Shown here piece by piece: positions 1-9,700 of a DNA stretch of 64,000 nt. The position numbers and the translations under genes are program-made. The notes under the pieces were generated by a model. The model ran no database searches, was not told the DNA's origin, and was given only the letters and a program-made list of their open reading frames with translations. This DNA is from Aeoliella straminimaris. Lineage in GTDB: Bacteria > Planctomycetota > Planctomycetia > Pirellulales > Lacipirellulaceae. The DNA lies in NCBI RefSeq assembly GCF_024054565.1, contig NZ_JAMXLR010000077.1:1-64000 (forward strand), in the 5' to 3' direction. Position 1 is the first letter of the stretch. Every line of letters starts with the position of its first letter.

Positions 1-2
1 GT

Positions 3-149
3 TCCGAGGAGACACCTCGGCGAGTTCGGGGGAGGCGCAACTCGCACGTGCTGGTCCAACCGCTGGCAGATTCGGTGATCAAGCAATTGATGGCGATTGT
101 GCACACCGCTGCAAATGGCGAGACAACAAACCACCGCTATTGTGCCTAA
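3..149 (+). CDS. Possible 3' end of a gene cut by the left edge
   Basis: One frame is open from the edge to a TAA at 147-149 and ends ...VIKQLMAIVHTAANGE. It reads like a plausible protein C-terminus, but there is no recognisable domain and another frame is open over the same stretch. I see no gene in the remaining bases up to 306. This is only a suspicion. Confidence 0.18.
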   Translation, partial: SEETPRRVRGRRNSHVLVQPLADSVIKQLMAIVHTAANGETTNHRYCA

Positions 150-306
150 CTTCCATCCAGGAGCCGTACATCCAGAGTTGGAGCAGCTCGGGGGCATGAT
201 TTCATTTTGCGTCGCTCAAGGACAACAGGTTGATGCCGACCGACTATCTTCTGTACGGCGCGACTCAGCCATACCGCTTGCATACAGGGCTTTGTCGCCG
301 GTGATG

Positions 307-2112
307 CTATTTCTCGAGCCAAGTCAGCGAGACTTCCATTGTATTGTTTAACTCGTCCGCTTCCGAGACTACATTGTCGGGATCAACAGTAACTTTAACG
401 ACATGAGTGCCAGGTCGGCTACGCCCACTGGTTGCGACACCTACTTGTCCGGGACCGAGTGTGAGACCGCGAAAATTCCCCGTAAGGTCCTCGGTCTCGA
501 ATCGGACGGACGCGCCCGTAGCCGGCATAGCTCCGTTGTTTCGGACTCGAGCACGCAGATAGCTGCCGTTGTGAAGGAAGACGTCCACAACTTCCAAATC
601 GGGTAGCTGACTGCGTTCGCTGGGCTCTTGTGCCGGCAACGCGTCCCCCTCAGCGGTTTGTGGGGATCGAGTGCGATGGGCAGCTAGTGGATCACTTCGA
701 GATTCGAATTGCTCGATCTGTGCGATAGAACGTTTAGCGTACCGACTCAGACTGGGGTAGTTCGATGTGGCAGCGACACGAAGTGCGGGAAGTGCGGGGC
801 GGCCTGCGGCGCCCAAGTTGCCCACAGTCTGTGCCGCCGCTTCGACCGTCTCACACCACGGACAGGGATGATTCAAAAGGGCAATGAGCGCCGGAAGGCA
901 ATCGTCGCGCCTTGGCATGATCCTTGGTAGCGTGTGGATGACTTGTTCGGAACCCTTGGCAACTGCACGAAAGCGGTACTGCTCGTTTGGGTCTGCCGAA
1001 GCAGCGACGATAAACTCGACGACTGCCGGGCCGATCTTCGTTCGGTCGGGCAGTTTGAAAAGCACACTTGTCGCCGCGTGCCAATTCCCCCAGTTGAGAA
1101 GTACTTGCGTCGCCGCTCGCCGGACTGGGATCGACTGGTTGGTGTCGCGTACGATCGCGACGACGCGGGATGTATTTCCTGGGCCGGAGTTGTGTCCCTT
1201 ATTCCACATCTCCGGCGAAGCGAGAAGACACAATAGCTCTTTTCGCGCTTGAGTACTGGTTGTCGTCTCGATGCGATCGAGGATCGACGATATCGCGTCG
1301 CCATTGGCGGCCATCACGCAGAACGGATCTCTGTCGAGCTCAAGCAGCTGAAGGAATTGAGCCTTGGCGAGTTCGAAGTCCCGATCGTCGCTGCCCTCGG
1401 CGGCTTCGACCAGTTCGTCGAGTTTCTCAATGGCGGCATTCCTGGCATCTTCGCTCTCTTGCATCATCCGACCTATCCGCTGTTGCTCGCGAGCGTCGGA
1501 GAAGTATGCGTTGTGAACCACGGCCCCCAACGTCCCAAAGCATGCAGCGGCGATTCCCAATACCATGAGTAAATCGCGGGTGGTGTATCGAAGGCCCTTG
1601 GGTCGTGGTGCAGTCCACCAGATGCTCAGTGCCGCCAACCACAACGGCAGCAACACTCCGGCTGCCAGACCGTACAGCGTCCAGGCATAGATGTCTGAAG
1701 AGAGGGATCGCATGAACAATAACGCAACGGCAAACAAGGTTGCCAATAGTGCCATCCATCCGGCGCCCCAACCCGGATGAGCACGCTCGACAAATACGCC
1801 TGGCAAAAATCCGAGCACGGCTACCAGTACACCGGCAGCAACCCACTTGTCGATTGTCTCATCAAACACGCTACGGCCGTTGCCGATCAGCATCAAAGCA
1901 GCCAGCCAGTAAATGCCATAGAGCGCTCCCAGAACGCCGATACACCACAATAGCATCGGGCGCCAGATTGGCGATGAAGATTCGTGAATGCGACGCCATA
2001 TCACGACAACGATCCCGCCGATCGCAACCGCCATGGCCACCAACACGATCAGTCCGAGTATGGCAGCGATGCCCGACCCGTACCCGCCATATTGTGCAAG
2101 CATTAGTCGCAT
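307..2112 (-). CDS. Multi-pass membrane protein with HEAT-like repeats and C-terminal CARDB domain
   Basis: The first 220 residues carry about six or seven hydrophobic helices (for example GIAAILGLIVLVAMAVAIGG and PMLLWCIGVLGALYGIYWLA). A soluble part of about 370 residues follows. Around residues 400-480 it contains HEAT-like helical repeats (LPALIALLNHP..., AVEAAAQTVGNLG-type periodicity), and the last 100 residues form a CARDB domain (DLEVVDVF..., VRNNGAMPATGASVRF, VVSEADELNNT). CARDB is an Ig-like adhesion fold usually found outside the cytoplasm, so a membrane-anchored binding or scaffolding role at the cell surface is likely. The ATG at 2112 is chosen over the GTG just upstream because an AGGGG lies about 9 nt before it. 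Substrate and pathway are unknown. Domain order is seen; function is inference. Confidence 0.8.
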   Translation of the reverse strand: MRLMLAQYGGYGSGIAAILGLIVLVAMAVAIGGIVVVIWRRIHESSSPIWRPMLLWCIGVLGALYGIYWLAALMLIGNGRSVFDETIDKWVAAGVLVAVLGFLPGVFVERAHPGWGAGWMALLATLFAVALLFMRSLSSDIYAWTLYGLAAGVLLPLWLAALSIWWTAPRPKGLRYTTRDLLMVLGIAAACFGTLGAVVHNAYFSDAREQQRIGRMMQESEDARNAAIEKLDELVEAAEGSDDRDFELAKAQFLQLLELDRDPFCVMAANGDAISSILDRIETTTSTQARKELLCLLASPEMWNKGHNSGPGNTSRVVAIVRDTNQSIPVRRAATQVLLNWGNWHAATSVLFKLPDRTKIGPAVVEFIVAASADPNEQYRFRAVAKGSEQVIHTLPRIMPRRDDCLPALIALLNHPCPWCETVEAAAQTVGNLGAAGRPALPALRVAATSNYPSLSRYAKRSIAQIEQFESRSDPLAAHRTRSPQTAEGDALPAQEPSERSQLPDLEVVDVFLHNGSYLRARVRNNGAMPATGASVRFETEDLTGNFRGLTLGPGQVGVATSGRSRPGTHVVKVTVDPDNVVSEADELNNTMEVSLTWLEK

Positions 2113-2458
2113 CACGAGCCGCCCCTAAGGGAAAGTGATCGTAGCAGCGTAAACCTGCGAGTACTCCGAAGATGACGCCAAATCTACCACGGATTTACTT
2201 GACATGCGACAGGAACAATTGAGGATCACACGAAGTTGAAGTGTTCGAGTACCATCGATTTCTAGCACTTAAGGAGCGCAATTGGGATTGAAGTCTCTCC
2301 TCCCTCGCTTGGCTGAAGCCCAGAGAACTAGTGATAGCCGCAAGCACAAATCGAACACATCAGAATCTGAGAGGCACACGTAGCAAGTACCAAGCGAATC
2401 TGACCTCGCTCAGTTAGGCGACTGGCCAAGTTGCTGCGGATGCATCGGCGAATGGCAC
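2113..2458. other. Intergenic stretch, no gene recognised
   Basis: This holds the 5' flank of the membrane protein gene and the downstream flank of the transposase relic. I see no convincing start with ribosome binding site, no RNA gene and no strong hairpin. Confidence 0.5.
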
Positions 2459-2683
2459 TTAGTTATTCGCAAGTCCTTGTAGCATTTGACGTTTGGCTTC
2501 GTGTCGGGGAATGGCCAGAGGAACGTAGTGCTTGTGCCGTCGCTTGATTCGCCTTGGTTCAAAACGATTGGGTCGATCTGCCACGCGGTGAACTGCGATG
2601 GCCTGCAGCAACTGTTTGTAGAGCAGCTCCCAGGGGGCGTCAAAGTAGAACCCGTACTTGTATGGATCGTGAGGATCTATCAA
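2459..2683 (-). pseudogene. C-terminal remnant of an IS4-family transposase
   Basis: The 74-residue reading frame contains ELLYKQLLQAIAVHRVADR followed by RPNRFEPRRIKRR and PRHEAKRQMLQ. That is the typical basic C-terminal block of planctomycete IS4-type transposases, which sits after the DDE catalytic core. The rest of the roughly 400-residue enzyme, including all catalytic acidic residues, is missing upstream, so this is a dead fragment. No terminal inverted repeats or target duplications were recognised. Its initiating Met is probably an ordinary internal residue of the former protein. Family recognition is from memory of the motif. Confidence 0.6.
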
Positions 2684-2855
2684 GTCGGCGATTGCAATCG
2701 CTGCGTTCTCCGCACTTCACTCCGAATGCCAGAGGGCGACGAACGCCCGGTCAACCTGCTCCACCGAGCCCGCTGGAATGGTAGGCGAGGTCAGAACCTC
2801 CTGCCCCATCTTGTTCAGTACCACTTCAGGTGCGGCCGTAGGCCGCGCTGGACCC

Positions 2856-3863
2856 TCAAAAATCGTACCATAGCCCCCAGCCGTACTGCTCTTCAGACTC
2901 GTCGAAGAACTGATACAGGTTGCTTTTCCCGGTGAGGTATTGAAAGCCGGTGCGGACGGTTCTGCCGGTCGGGCCCCGCCACAGCCAGCCTAGCTGCAGG
3001 GTGTAGTCGCCGCCAAAGTTGTTTTCCTGGCGGAGGTGGCCATTGGTGGCGAAAAACGGAGTTCCTCGGAAGCCGGTCGGCCCCGGCTGGGCGTACTCGA
3101 CGCCTGTTTGAATCTCCAGGTGTTTCGCGCCACCCGATGGCTTGAAGGCGTAGGCGGTTTCGCCATACAGCCGCCACGCCGGTCGAGGGTTAACCGAGAC
3201 TCCGATCAACATCGAGTCGCGAACGTAGTTCTTGCGCTGTGCGCTCGGCATGCGGACGATCAGTTCATCGCCCAAGTGCGAGCTGACGTGGTAGTAGCCG
3301 ATTTTGAATTGCCATCGACCGTGCCCGTAGGTGAGCGGGATACCAAAGCGATAGTCGGAGACGTCGACGTCGTGGTGATTGTCGATGTTCAGTCGCACGA
3401 ATCCGGCGCCCTCGATGTCGAGTTGCCATCCTTGCGGCCGAAGGGGGTCTTCGGTGCCAAACCGCAAGAGGCCCTGCCGTCCACCCAGTGTCACGTCCCA
3501 CAACGTCTGGTTGCTCGACGTCTCTTCAAAGTAAATGAGCTGGAACCGCGGCTCGCGAGGGCCGGCGAGATAGCTACGGTAAATGAGTCCCTCCGGTAGT
3601 AGCTGCCACCGCCAGGCGTCGCTGGAAGATCCGGCGCCGGCGAGGGTGAAGTCGGAGTCGGCATACTGTGCCGACGACACGGCCGGGTCGAACCGCAGTT
3701 CGCTGTCCGCGACATAAGGGGTCCATAGGTCCTGCGCCCGGTTGTCGACGAGGCCTCCGTTTGCTAGCTCTACCGCCACATCGTCCCCACCGCGCGCGGC
3801 TGTCCCCACGACCAGAAGCGTGAGAACAAGCGAACTGGCGCAGGGTGCGAACGAATAGCGCAT
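2856..3863 (-). CDS. DUF1207 outer-membrane-like protein
   Basis: The protein is 335 residues long with an N-terminal signal peptide (SSLVLTLLVVGTAARG). It contains the DUF1207 hallmark LPEGLIYRSYLAG with PRFQLIYFEETSS, then alternating aromatic/hydrophobic strands (WQFKIGYYHVSSHLGDE, WRLYGETAYAFK, YTLQLGWLWRG), and ends in an aromatic residue (GWGLWYDF). This pattern suits a beta-barrel or beta-rich outer membrane protein. The family is abundant in planctomycetes and has no established biochemical role. The ATG at 3863 immediately precedes the signal peptide. A 14-bp tandem repeat lies just upstream. Confidence 0.8.
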   Translation of the reverse strand: MRYSFAPCASSLVLTLLVVGTAARGGDDVAVELANGGLVDNRAQDLWTPYVADSELRFDPAVSSAQYADSDFTLAGAGSSSDAWRWQLLPEGLIYRSYLAGPREPRFQLIYFEETSSNQTLWDVTLGGRQGLLRFGTEDPLRPQGWQLDIEGAGFVRLNIDNHHDVDVSDYRFGIPLTYGHGRWQFKIGYYHVSSHLGDELIVRMPSAQRKNYVRDSMLIGVSVNPRPAWRLYGETAYAFKPSGGAKHLEIQTGVEYAQPGPTGFRGTPFFATNGHLRQENNFGGDYTLQLGWLWRGPTGRTVRTGFQYLTGKSNLYQFFDESEEQYGWGLWYDF

Positions 3864-3917
3864 CGCCGTAGGGTCCTTGAGGGTGCGAGGCGGGCGGTGG
3901 CGAGGGGCCGAGAGGCG

Positions 3918-3981
3918 AGGTGGGAACTTAGAGGTGGGAATTTAGAGGTGGGAATTTAGAGGTGGGAATTTAGAGGTGGGG
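3918..3981. repeat. 14-bp tandem repeat, about 4.5 copies
   Basis: The unit AGGTGGGAATTTAG is repeated head to tail at 3918, 3932, 3946 and 3960. The first copy differs at one base, and a partial copy AGGTGGGG follows. It sits about 55 bp upstream of the DUF1207 start and may overlap its 5' untranslated region or promoter. It is purine-rich on the + strand and looks like a slippage-prone minisatellite. Confidence 0.9.
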
Positions 3982-4911
3982 CACGGCGGCAGCCGTTCGC
4001 ATCAGGCGACGCGAGACACGCGAGGTCCTGCCAAGACTACATCGAGTTGGCCTAAGTCGCATCTTGAGCCGTGTGCACTCGACTTGGCCTATTGCCTGCT
4101 TCTAATCTGATCAAGTTGTCGTTGTCGGCAACCTGGGAAAGCAAGCTGGTGCGAGCAAGTCGACTGCTAGCTACGCTATCTTTCCTTGATTCTAGCCTCT
4201 GCGTGAGACTGCCATGCCCGGCCGCTACACCCGAAAAAGGCTCCGGACACTCTTTCTCTCTTACTCGCCATTGGAGCTTTCGCCCTTCGCCAAACTGATC
4301 GAGACGGTTCGCGGTGTCGGCTATCGATTCCGCGATCCCGCCTCGGCGCAGAGCCGCAATAGTCCTACGGCCGCGCCGAGTGCCTGGCCGAGGGTTTCCC
4401 CGGCATGGAGGGGAGCGAGATTGTCGCCATGTTCTTCCAGGCAATGGCATGCCATCCCGCCGCGATGGTCACGCGGATCTAGTTCCGCTACGTCGACATC
4501 GTTGAGGAGGAGGGAGCGTGAGAGACGCTGCTTGGGGCGGCCGGCATGTTGGTGCCGCTGCAGTTAGTAAGCCCACGATGCCATCCCTGTAGAGCTGACG
4601 TTCAGCCGATCCAAAGCCGCTAGAAAGAGCTCCCCAAATCCGTCCGAAACGCGGCCTACCATCGATCGTCGGCTTAGGCAGAGACCTGCAACCAGAGCCT
4701 CAGCCGGAAGTGCGGATCACCGTCATCTCCCTCTCCGCCCGCTAGCTGGCATTCGCCAAAGGCTATTACCAGAAGAACGGTAGTTGCGCCCGAGCCGTCC
4801 CAGGTATCAAGGCTACACTCCGCTACCTGAGGGGAACTCGACAACACCCTCTGCCAAGCCTGTCTGACGGTAAGGTGTTCATTCTCCAGCACCCACCCGA
4901 GCTCTGTTTCC
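3982..4911. other. Long non-coding or decayed stretch
   Basis: This 930-bp gap has no intact gene that I can support. It carries a short fragment resembling an OmpR-type response regulator C-terminus (listed separately) and several stop-interrupted frames. A 101-codon frame at 4674-4979 on the minus strand overlaps the end of the pseudopilin gene and shows no domain, so I treat it as chance. The region looks like degraded coding DNA. Confidence 0.5.
4289..4340 (+). pseudogene. OmpR-family response regulator C-terminal fragment
   Basis: The frame reads AKLIETVRGVGYRFRDP. This is the signature end of the winged-helix DNA-binding domain of OmpR/PhoB-type response regulators (I..VRG.GYRF, the wing hairpin). 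The preceding frame does not resemble the rest of the domain, and the frame continues into unrelated sequence. It is therefore a relic of 15-20 residues. A motif this short could arise by chance. Confidence 0.4.
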
Positions 4912-5736
4912 CTACCAGAGAGGCTTAGTTGTCCTGGTCTGAGTCGGCCAGGTAACGTTGTCTCCTGAAACCAACTCATCTCCCTGCGGAGTCAGCAGTG
5001 CGAGCATGACCATTGGATCAACGTCCTCCGACTTAAAATGAACTGAACCGTCACACATGGCCACGTTGATTCCATCATGAAAACTGTAGGCGCCTCTCGT
5101 ATTGGACTGGTTAACGGTGAGTCCAGTAGTGACTGAGCCTTGCAGGAACATACTGTAGCCCGCCCGAAATCGTCCCCAATACCACGCGCTGGTTACGTCT
5201 GGATTAGGAACTCGATTTGGCCAGGAACCGAGGTGATGCGATACATCTCGTGCCTCATAAAAGATGGGGATGCCGGCCCGCTCTATGAACATCATTGTCC
5301 GTGAAAGACCGTCGGTGATTCTCTCCCACCCCTGATTATCTTCGATGTACGCTGGCCAGCCCTCATAGCTCTTTCCACAACTAACGTCACCTTCTGTTGT
5401 AGGGGAGTAGTCGCTGCCAAAATTCTGTACCCATGGCTCTTTCGTAAGCTCCCACACACGTGCCAGTTCTCTGATCTGGGGTGCCGACGGGCACTTTGGA
5501 TACCAGCCTACCCGGACCTTGGTGCCTATGTAGTACGTTCCTTCCTCGGTTTCCCACTCCGCTGGCATCATTGCCGGGTCGAGTTGGCTGAGTGCGATCT
5601 GCTTCAGGTTGCTCTTGCACTCGGCGATGCGGGCTGCCTCGCGGGCAGTTTGCACCGCCGGCAAGAGCAAGCCGCCCAATACGCCGATGATGGCGATGGC
5701 AACTAACAACTCCACGAGTGTAAATGCTTTTCGCAT
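4912..5736 (-). CDS. DUF1559 pseudopilin-like protein
   Basis: The N-terminus MRKAFTLVELLVAIAIIGVL is a class III (type IV pilin) signal: short basic leader, then F-T-L-V-E-L with the conserved Glu at mature position 5. It is followed by LLPAVQTAREAARIAECKSNLKQIALS, the usual DUF1559 start. The C-terminal H-x-DG motif is present (SFHDGINVAMCDGSVHF). Such proteins are processed by a prepilin peptidase and occur in large paralogous families in planctomycetes, with unknown precise function. At 274 residues it is slightly short for the family, whose members are often 300-350. No pilus assembly genes are adjacent. Confidence 0.9.
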   Translation of the reverse strand: MRKAFTLVELLVAIAIIGVLGGLLLPAVQTAREAARIAECKSNLKQIALSQLDPAMMPAEWETEEGTYYIGTKVRVGWYPKCPSAPQIRELARVWELTKEPWVQNFGSDYSPTTEGDVSCGKSYEGWPAYIEDNQGWERITDGLSRTMMFIERAGIPIFYEARDVSHHLGSWPNRVPNPDVTSAWYWGRFRAGYSMFLQGSVTTGLTVNQSNTRGAYSFHDGINVAMCDGSVHFKSEDVDPMVMLALLTPQGDELVSGDNVTWPTQTRTTKPLW

Positions 5737-5800
5737 CGTTTCGGCCCTTTGCTGATGTGGTGAGTGAGATTATAGCGCCCTAAAGCCAAGTACGCGGACA

Positions 5801-6595
5801 CTACCTACACCTGCGCCACCGAAGACCAAGGAGCATACCGATGAGCCCCGTGGTCATCAACGCAGTGGAAGGCTCGGGCACAGGCGTGAAATAGACATCG
5901 TCGAAGGTAGTATTGATCGGTCCGACCGTATCGGAGGCAAAATTGATGTTGGTCTGAAGGGCAAACCGACCTACAGGCAAGGTCGCGTCGGTGAAGGCGA
6001 GTTGCGGCTGCGTCGGCTCGGGTTCTCCGTCGCGCCAGACTTTCATCGAAAGCTGATCGCCCACGGCCCCCGCCTCTATCCACCACTCTTCGCCCAGCCC
6101 CACGGCGACTCCGGGAATCTCCATGCTGTCGGTTAGAAAACTGTCCTCATATCTATTGAAGCCAAAGCCCCTGCCCCCAAAGGCGGAGAATGCATAGAGA
6201 CTGAACCCTGTCTCCAGCGATCCGGTATATCTCAGAAGGATAGTCGCACCACTGTCGACCGCATCTGCCCGCACTTTAGCTCTCCATAAGCCATTGGTGT
6301 ACAGTGGATCGCTCGACTGATCCCAAACAGAAGACATGGCGCCACGGTACGGCGCCTCCAAGGGTACGTCTTGCGGTGTTGAGAAGTGATAGGCGAAGGA
6401 AGTAGGGTCCATCGATCCTGGTCCCCACGACTCACCCTCGTTGGTGTCGACCGTTGTCCAGCCGTCATCGTTACCGTCGTTGAAATCGTCGATGAGCATC
6501 ATGGTGCCTGCCCTGGCCGTGGTCCACGCCGTGGCGACAAGGGTCACTGCAAGTAAGATTTCCCGCAGGCCATGGCAAAGTAGTGCTGCGTTCAT
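5801..6595 (-). CDS. PEP-CTERM sorting-domain exoprotein
   Basis: The 264-residue protein has an N-terminal signal peptide (LLAVTLVATAWTTARA) and a beta-rich body starting DDFNDGNDDGWTTVD, which resembles a lectin/LamG-like jelly roll. It ends with a canonical PEP-CTERM signal: VPEPSTALMTTGLIGMLLG, then a basic tail RWRRCR. In this sorting system an exosortase cleaves near PEP and the protein is delivered to the envelope or extracellular matrix. No exosortase gene is in the window. It lies 64 bp downstream of the pseudopilin gene on the same strand. The ligand is unknown. Confidence 0.85.
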   Translation of the reverse strand: MNAALLCHGLREILLAVTLVATAWTTARAGTMMLIDDFNDGNDDGWTTVDTNEGESWGPGSMDPTSFAYHFSTPQDVPLEAPYRGAMSSVWDQSSDPLYTNGLWRAKVRADAVDSGATILLRYTGSLETGFSLYAFSAFGGRGFGFNRYEDSFLTDSMEIPGVAVGLGEEWWIEAGAVGDQLSMKVWRDGEPEPTQPQLAFTDATLPVGRFALQTNINFASDTVGPINTTFDDVYFTPVPEPSTALMTTGLIGMLLGLRWRRCR

Positions 6596-6742
6596 GTCTC
6601 GCGCTCTTTCATGCGGCCTGCGGTAGGATAAACACGAGGTCGCGAGCGCGCAGGCCGTGCGCTCGGAATCCCCCCCCTTGGCTTACAAGGGTGTACTTGT
6701 GCGCTGCCCTGTTACAGCGAGGAGCATACGTGCAACCTGGTA

Positions 6743-9700
6743 CTACCACTGAATGTTGGAAGCGTTTTGGCTCACCTCTTCTGTGGAGGTAACTCCGCCA
6801 GGTTCTTCCAGGCGTCCCTTCCAGAGCTCGACTTGTTCGTTCGAATTCAACTGCCGGTACGTCTGGATGAGTCCTTGTACGATTCGCTGTCGAACTCCGT
6901 GGAGATAGACGCAATGCTGCAACTGCAATGTTTTGTATGCGTTTTCGAGTCGAGTCGCCGCATCCACGTAGTCTTTCTGATCGATCAACAACTCTCCCAA
7001 TCGCACCTCGGCCAGTATCGTCTGAATATGACTGGGCCCAAGCCATTGTGCATTCTTGCGAACTTTCACACCTAGCTCCAAGACCTCTCGCGCTTCGGAG
7101 GGGCGTTCAGCTTCTTCAAGGTAGTCGACCAACAGTGACTCGATTTGCCAGCGATCGGATGGAACCGTGTATTTACGGCCATTTAGTATTGTCGCGTTTG
7201 GCTCCTCGGCTTTGTCCAGTGCCAATTGAAGCTGCTGAATGGCTTCCTTCGCTTCACCTCTGCGATGTTGAATCATTGCTTTCACCAGGTGAAATGCGGG
7301 TTCTTGGCTTACCTGGTGCCATGCCTTGACTTGTTCGTGTCCGTCGCTCACTAGCTTCTCCGCTCGTTCAAGCACCTCCGGAGTCGCGTTTGAAGTGGCC
7401 AGCATGCCGCGGACATGCGCCCAATAGGATCCCGCATGCACTTGAGGCGCGTCGACGAAGTGCTGTGTCAGTGACCGCAGCTCTCTGTATTGATGGGCGG
7501 CATCCGACGGCTTATCCATCGCTTCAAACGTCAGAGCCAACTGCGCGCAAGGCATGCCGAATAAACCATGCATCATTCCGAACTCGCGTTCGGCCAATTG
7601 CTTGGCCTTTTTGAGTCGGTGCTCGGCTGCTTCAAGGTCTTCTAGCTGGAAATAGAACCACCCTTCAAGGTATTTGGACGAGATCGTCGAATTGGGAGCG
7701 TTCGACTCACCTACGTTAGCCTGGACCTCATGGACCAGATTGAAAGCGTTGGCGACGTCACCTTTCGCAAAAAGGAGACTTGCGAGACTCAGGCCGCACG
7801 CATGTCCTTCCGGTTCGCTGCGCAGATCGGACGTTTGGTAGAGTGCGTATGCATCCTGGTACACTTGTATAGCAGTATCGAGTTCGCCTAGTCGGCGGTG
7901 GCATTGGGCCTTCTTTGACAGCAAATTTCCTTTCAGGTGGTTTTGCTGGTTCTTGGATTTCTCATAGCTCTCAATTGCATCGTCGAAACATCCGCGGGCC
8001 ATCTCAAGGTGTTCCGTGTCGTCCATGAGCATATGAATATTACCTAGATCGGCGTGCGTAAAGACTGCATTTTCACCTTCAAGGCGTACAGCCTCCTTTG
8101 CAGCGGCGATCGCTTCTTCGTGCCTTTCGGGCCACTCCTGCAACGCATAGGCTTTACCCACATATACACGGGCCGGAACTTCCCCGTACTGACGATAGAT
8201 TCTGATGGCCTCATCGGCATGCGCTATCAAGTTCGTCGAATCTTTGACTCGATCGATCCCCCCGCCCGCAGAGTAGGCCAATCGCCCATGAATATGAGCG
8301 ACAATCGGGTTGTTGTCTGCGTACTCCTGCTTTGCCAGCACCAGCGCCGTTTCGAGATGGTTCGCGAACTTGTCATACTCGCCGACGTCGAAGTAGGAAT
8401 CGGCCAAGATCATGCGCACTTCAATCTCAACCCGAGGGTGTCCGCTGAGGCGTCCCTCTTGTTCGATCTGTCGGGAGATCTCTTCGACCGATTCATACAC
8501 GGTGCGATTGCGGCCGGGATTCGCAAGCAAGAAAGTCGTTGGCTGCATTTCGCGAAGTACATCGGCCAAGACCTGCTGGTCCTCAAGGACTGCCGACAGG
8601 TCCGCGGCCCTCTGGCGCGCCTCCTTCTCCGCTGACCGGGCTTCCTGCTCAGCCAACAATGCCTTCGCAGCGGACACATTAGCTTGCTCTTTCTGGTGGA
8701 TGGCGTGTACAAACGCCACCGTCGATACAGCGAGGCCCACAACGAGGGCGGAGACCACAGCGGCCGAGGCGGCCACAAGTTCTCGATTGCGTCGCATGAA
8801 TTTCTTCGCTCGATACCAATTGCCGGCCGGTCGCGCAGTAATGGGCTCATCCTTCAGGTATCGCTCGACATCCTCCGCCAGAGCGCCTGCCGACTCGTAC
8901 CGCCGATTGCGATCTTTTTCGAGCGCCTTCATCACGATCCAGTCGAGCTCGCCCCTTAGTGACTTGCTTAGCGTTCGCATCTCGCTCTGCCGTTGTTCGG
9001 CCACGGTCGAGATGTTTTCAGCGGCCAGGGTCGAGACCCGCGCGCTCGGGCGCGGCGGTTCGTCTTCGCGAATCATTCTTCGCATCTCATCGAAGCCGGC
9101 TTGTTTGAGTGAGTTGCTATCGAACGGTGTGCTGCCAGTCAACAGTTCGTACAGCAGCACGCCCAGCGAATAGACGTCGCTACGCGTATCGACGTCTACG
9201 ACGCCCAAGCCGGCTTGTTCGGGACTCATGTACAGTGGGGTACCGACCAATTGCGCAAATTGGGTGTACACGGTTTGCTCAGAGAGCTTCTCGCCGACAG
9301 CTTTTGCCACGCCGAAGTCAATTACTTTAGGCACTGCAGCTCCGTCGATCTCCGGAACAAGAATGTTCGACGGCTTGAGATCACGGTGGATGACCCCCTT
9401 CTGGTGGGCATGCTGCACGGCCCTACAGACTTTGACGAATAGTTCCAGTCTCTCGTGGGTGCCGAGTTTGTGTTGCTCGCAGTACTCGGTCAGGGGTGGT
9501 CCTTGGACCAGTTCCATGACGAAGTACGGCTGCTCCAAATTGGTCACGCCTCCATCAAACACCTTGGCAATATGGGGGTGGTCCATCATCGCGAGCGCCT
9601 GCCGTTCTGCCTCAAAGCGAGCGACCACATCGCGATTGGCCAAGCCCGGCTTGACAACCTTGATGGCTACTTTGCGGCGGACAGGCGTAGCCTGCTCGGC

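Noticed and set aside
97..351. 84-codon + strand frame at the left edge
   Set aside because: It overlaps the end of the CARDB protein gene and has no domain or ribosome binding site.
4674..4979. 101-codon minus-strand frame between the pseudopilin gene and the decayed region
   Set aside because: It overlaps the end of the pseudopilin gene in another frame, has no ribosome binding site and no family resemblance.
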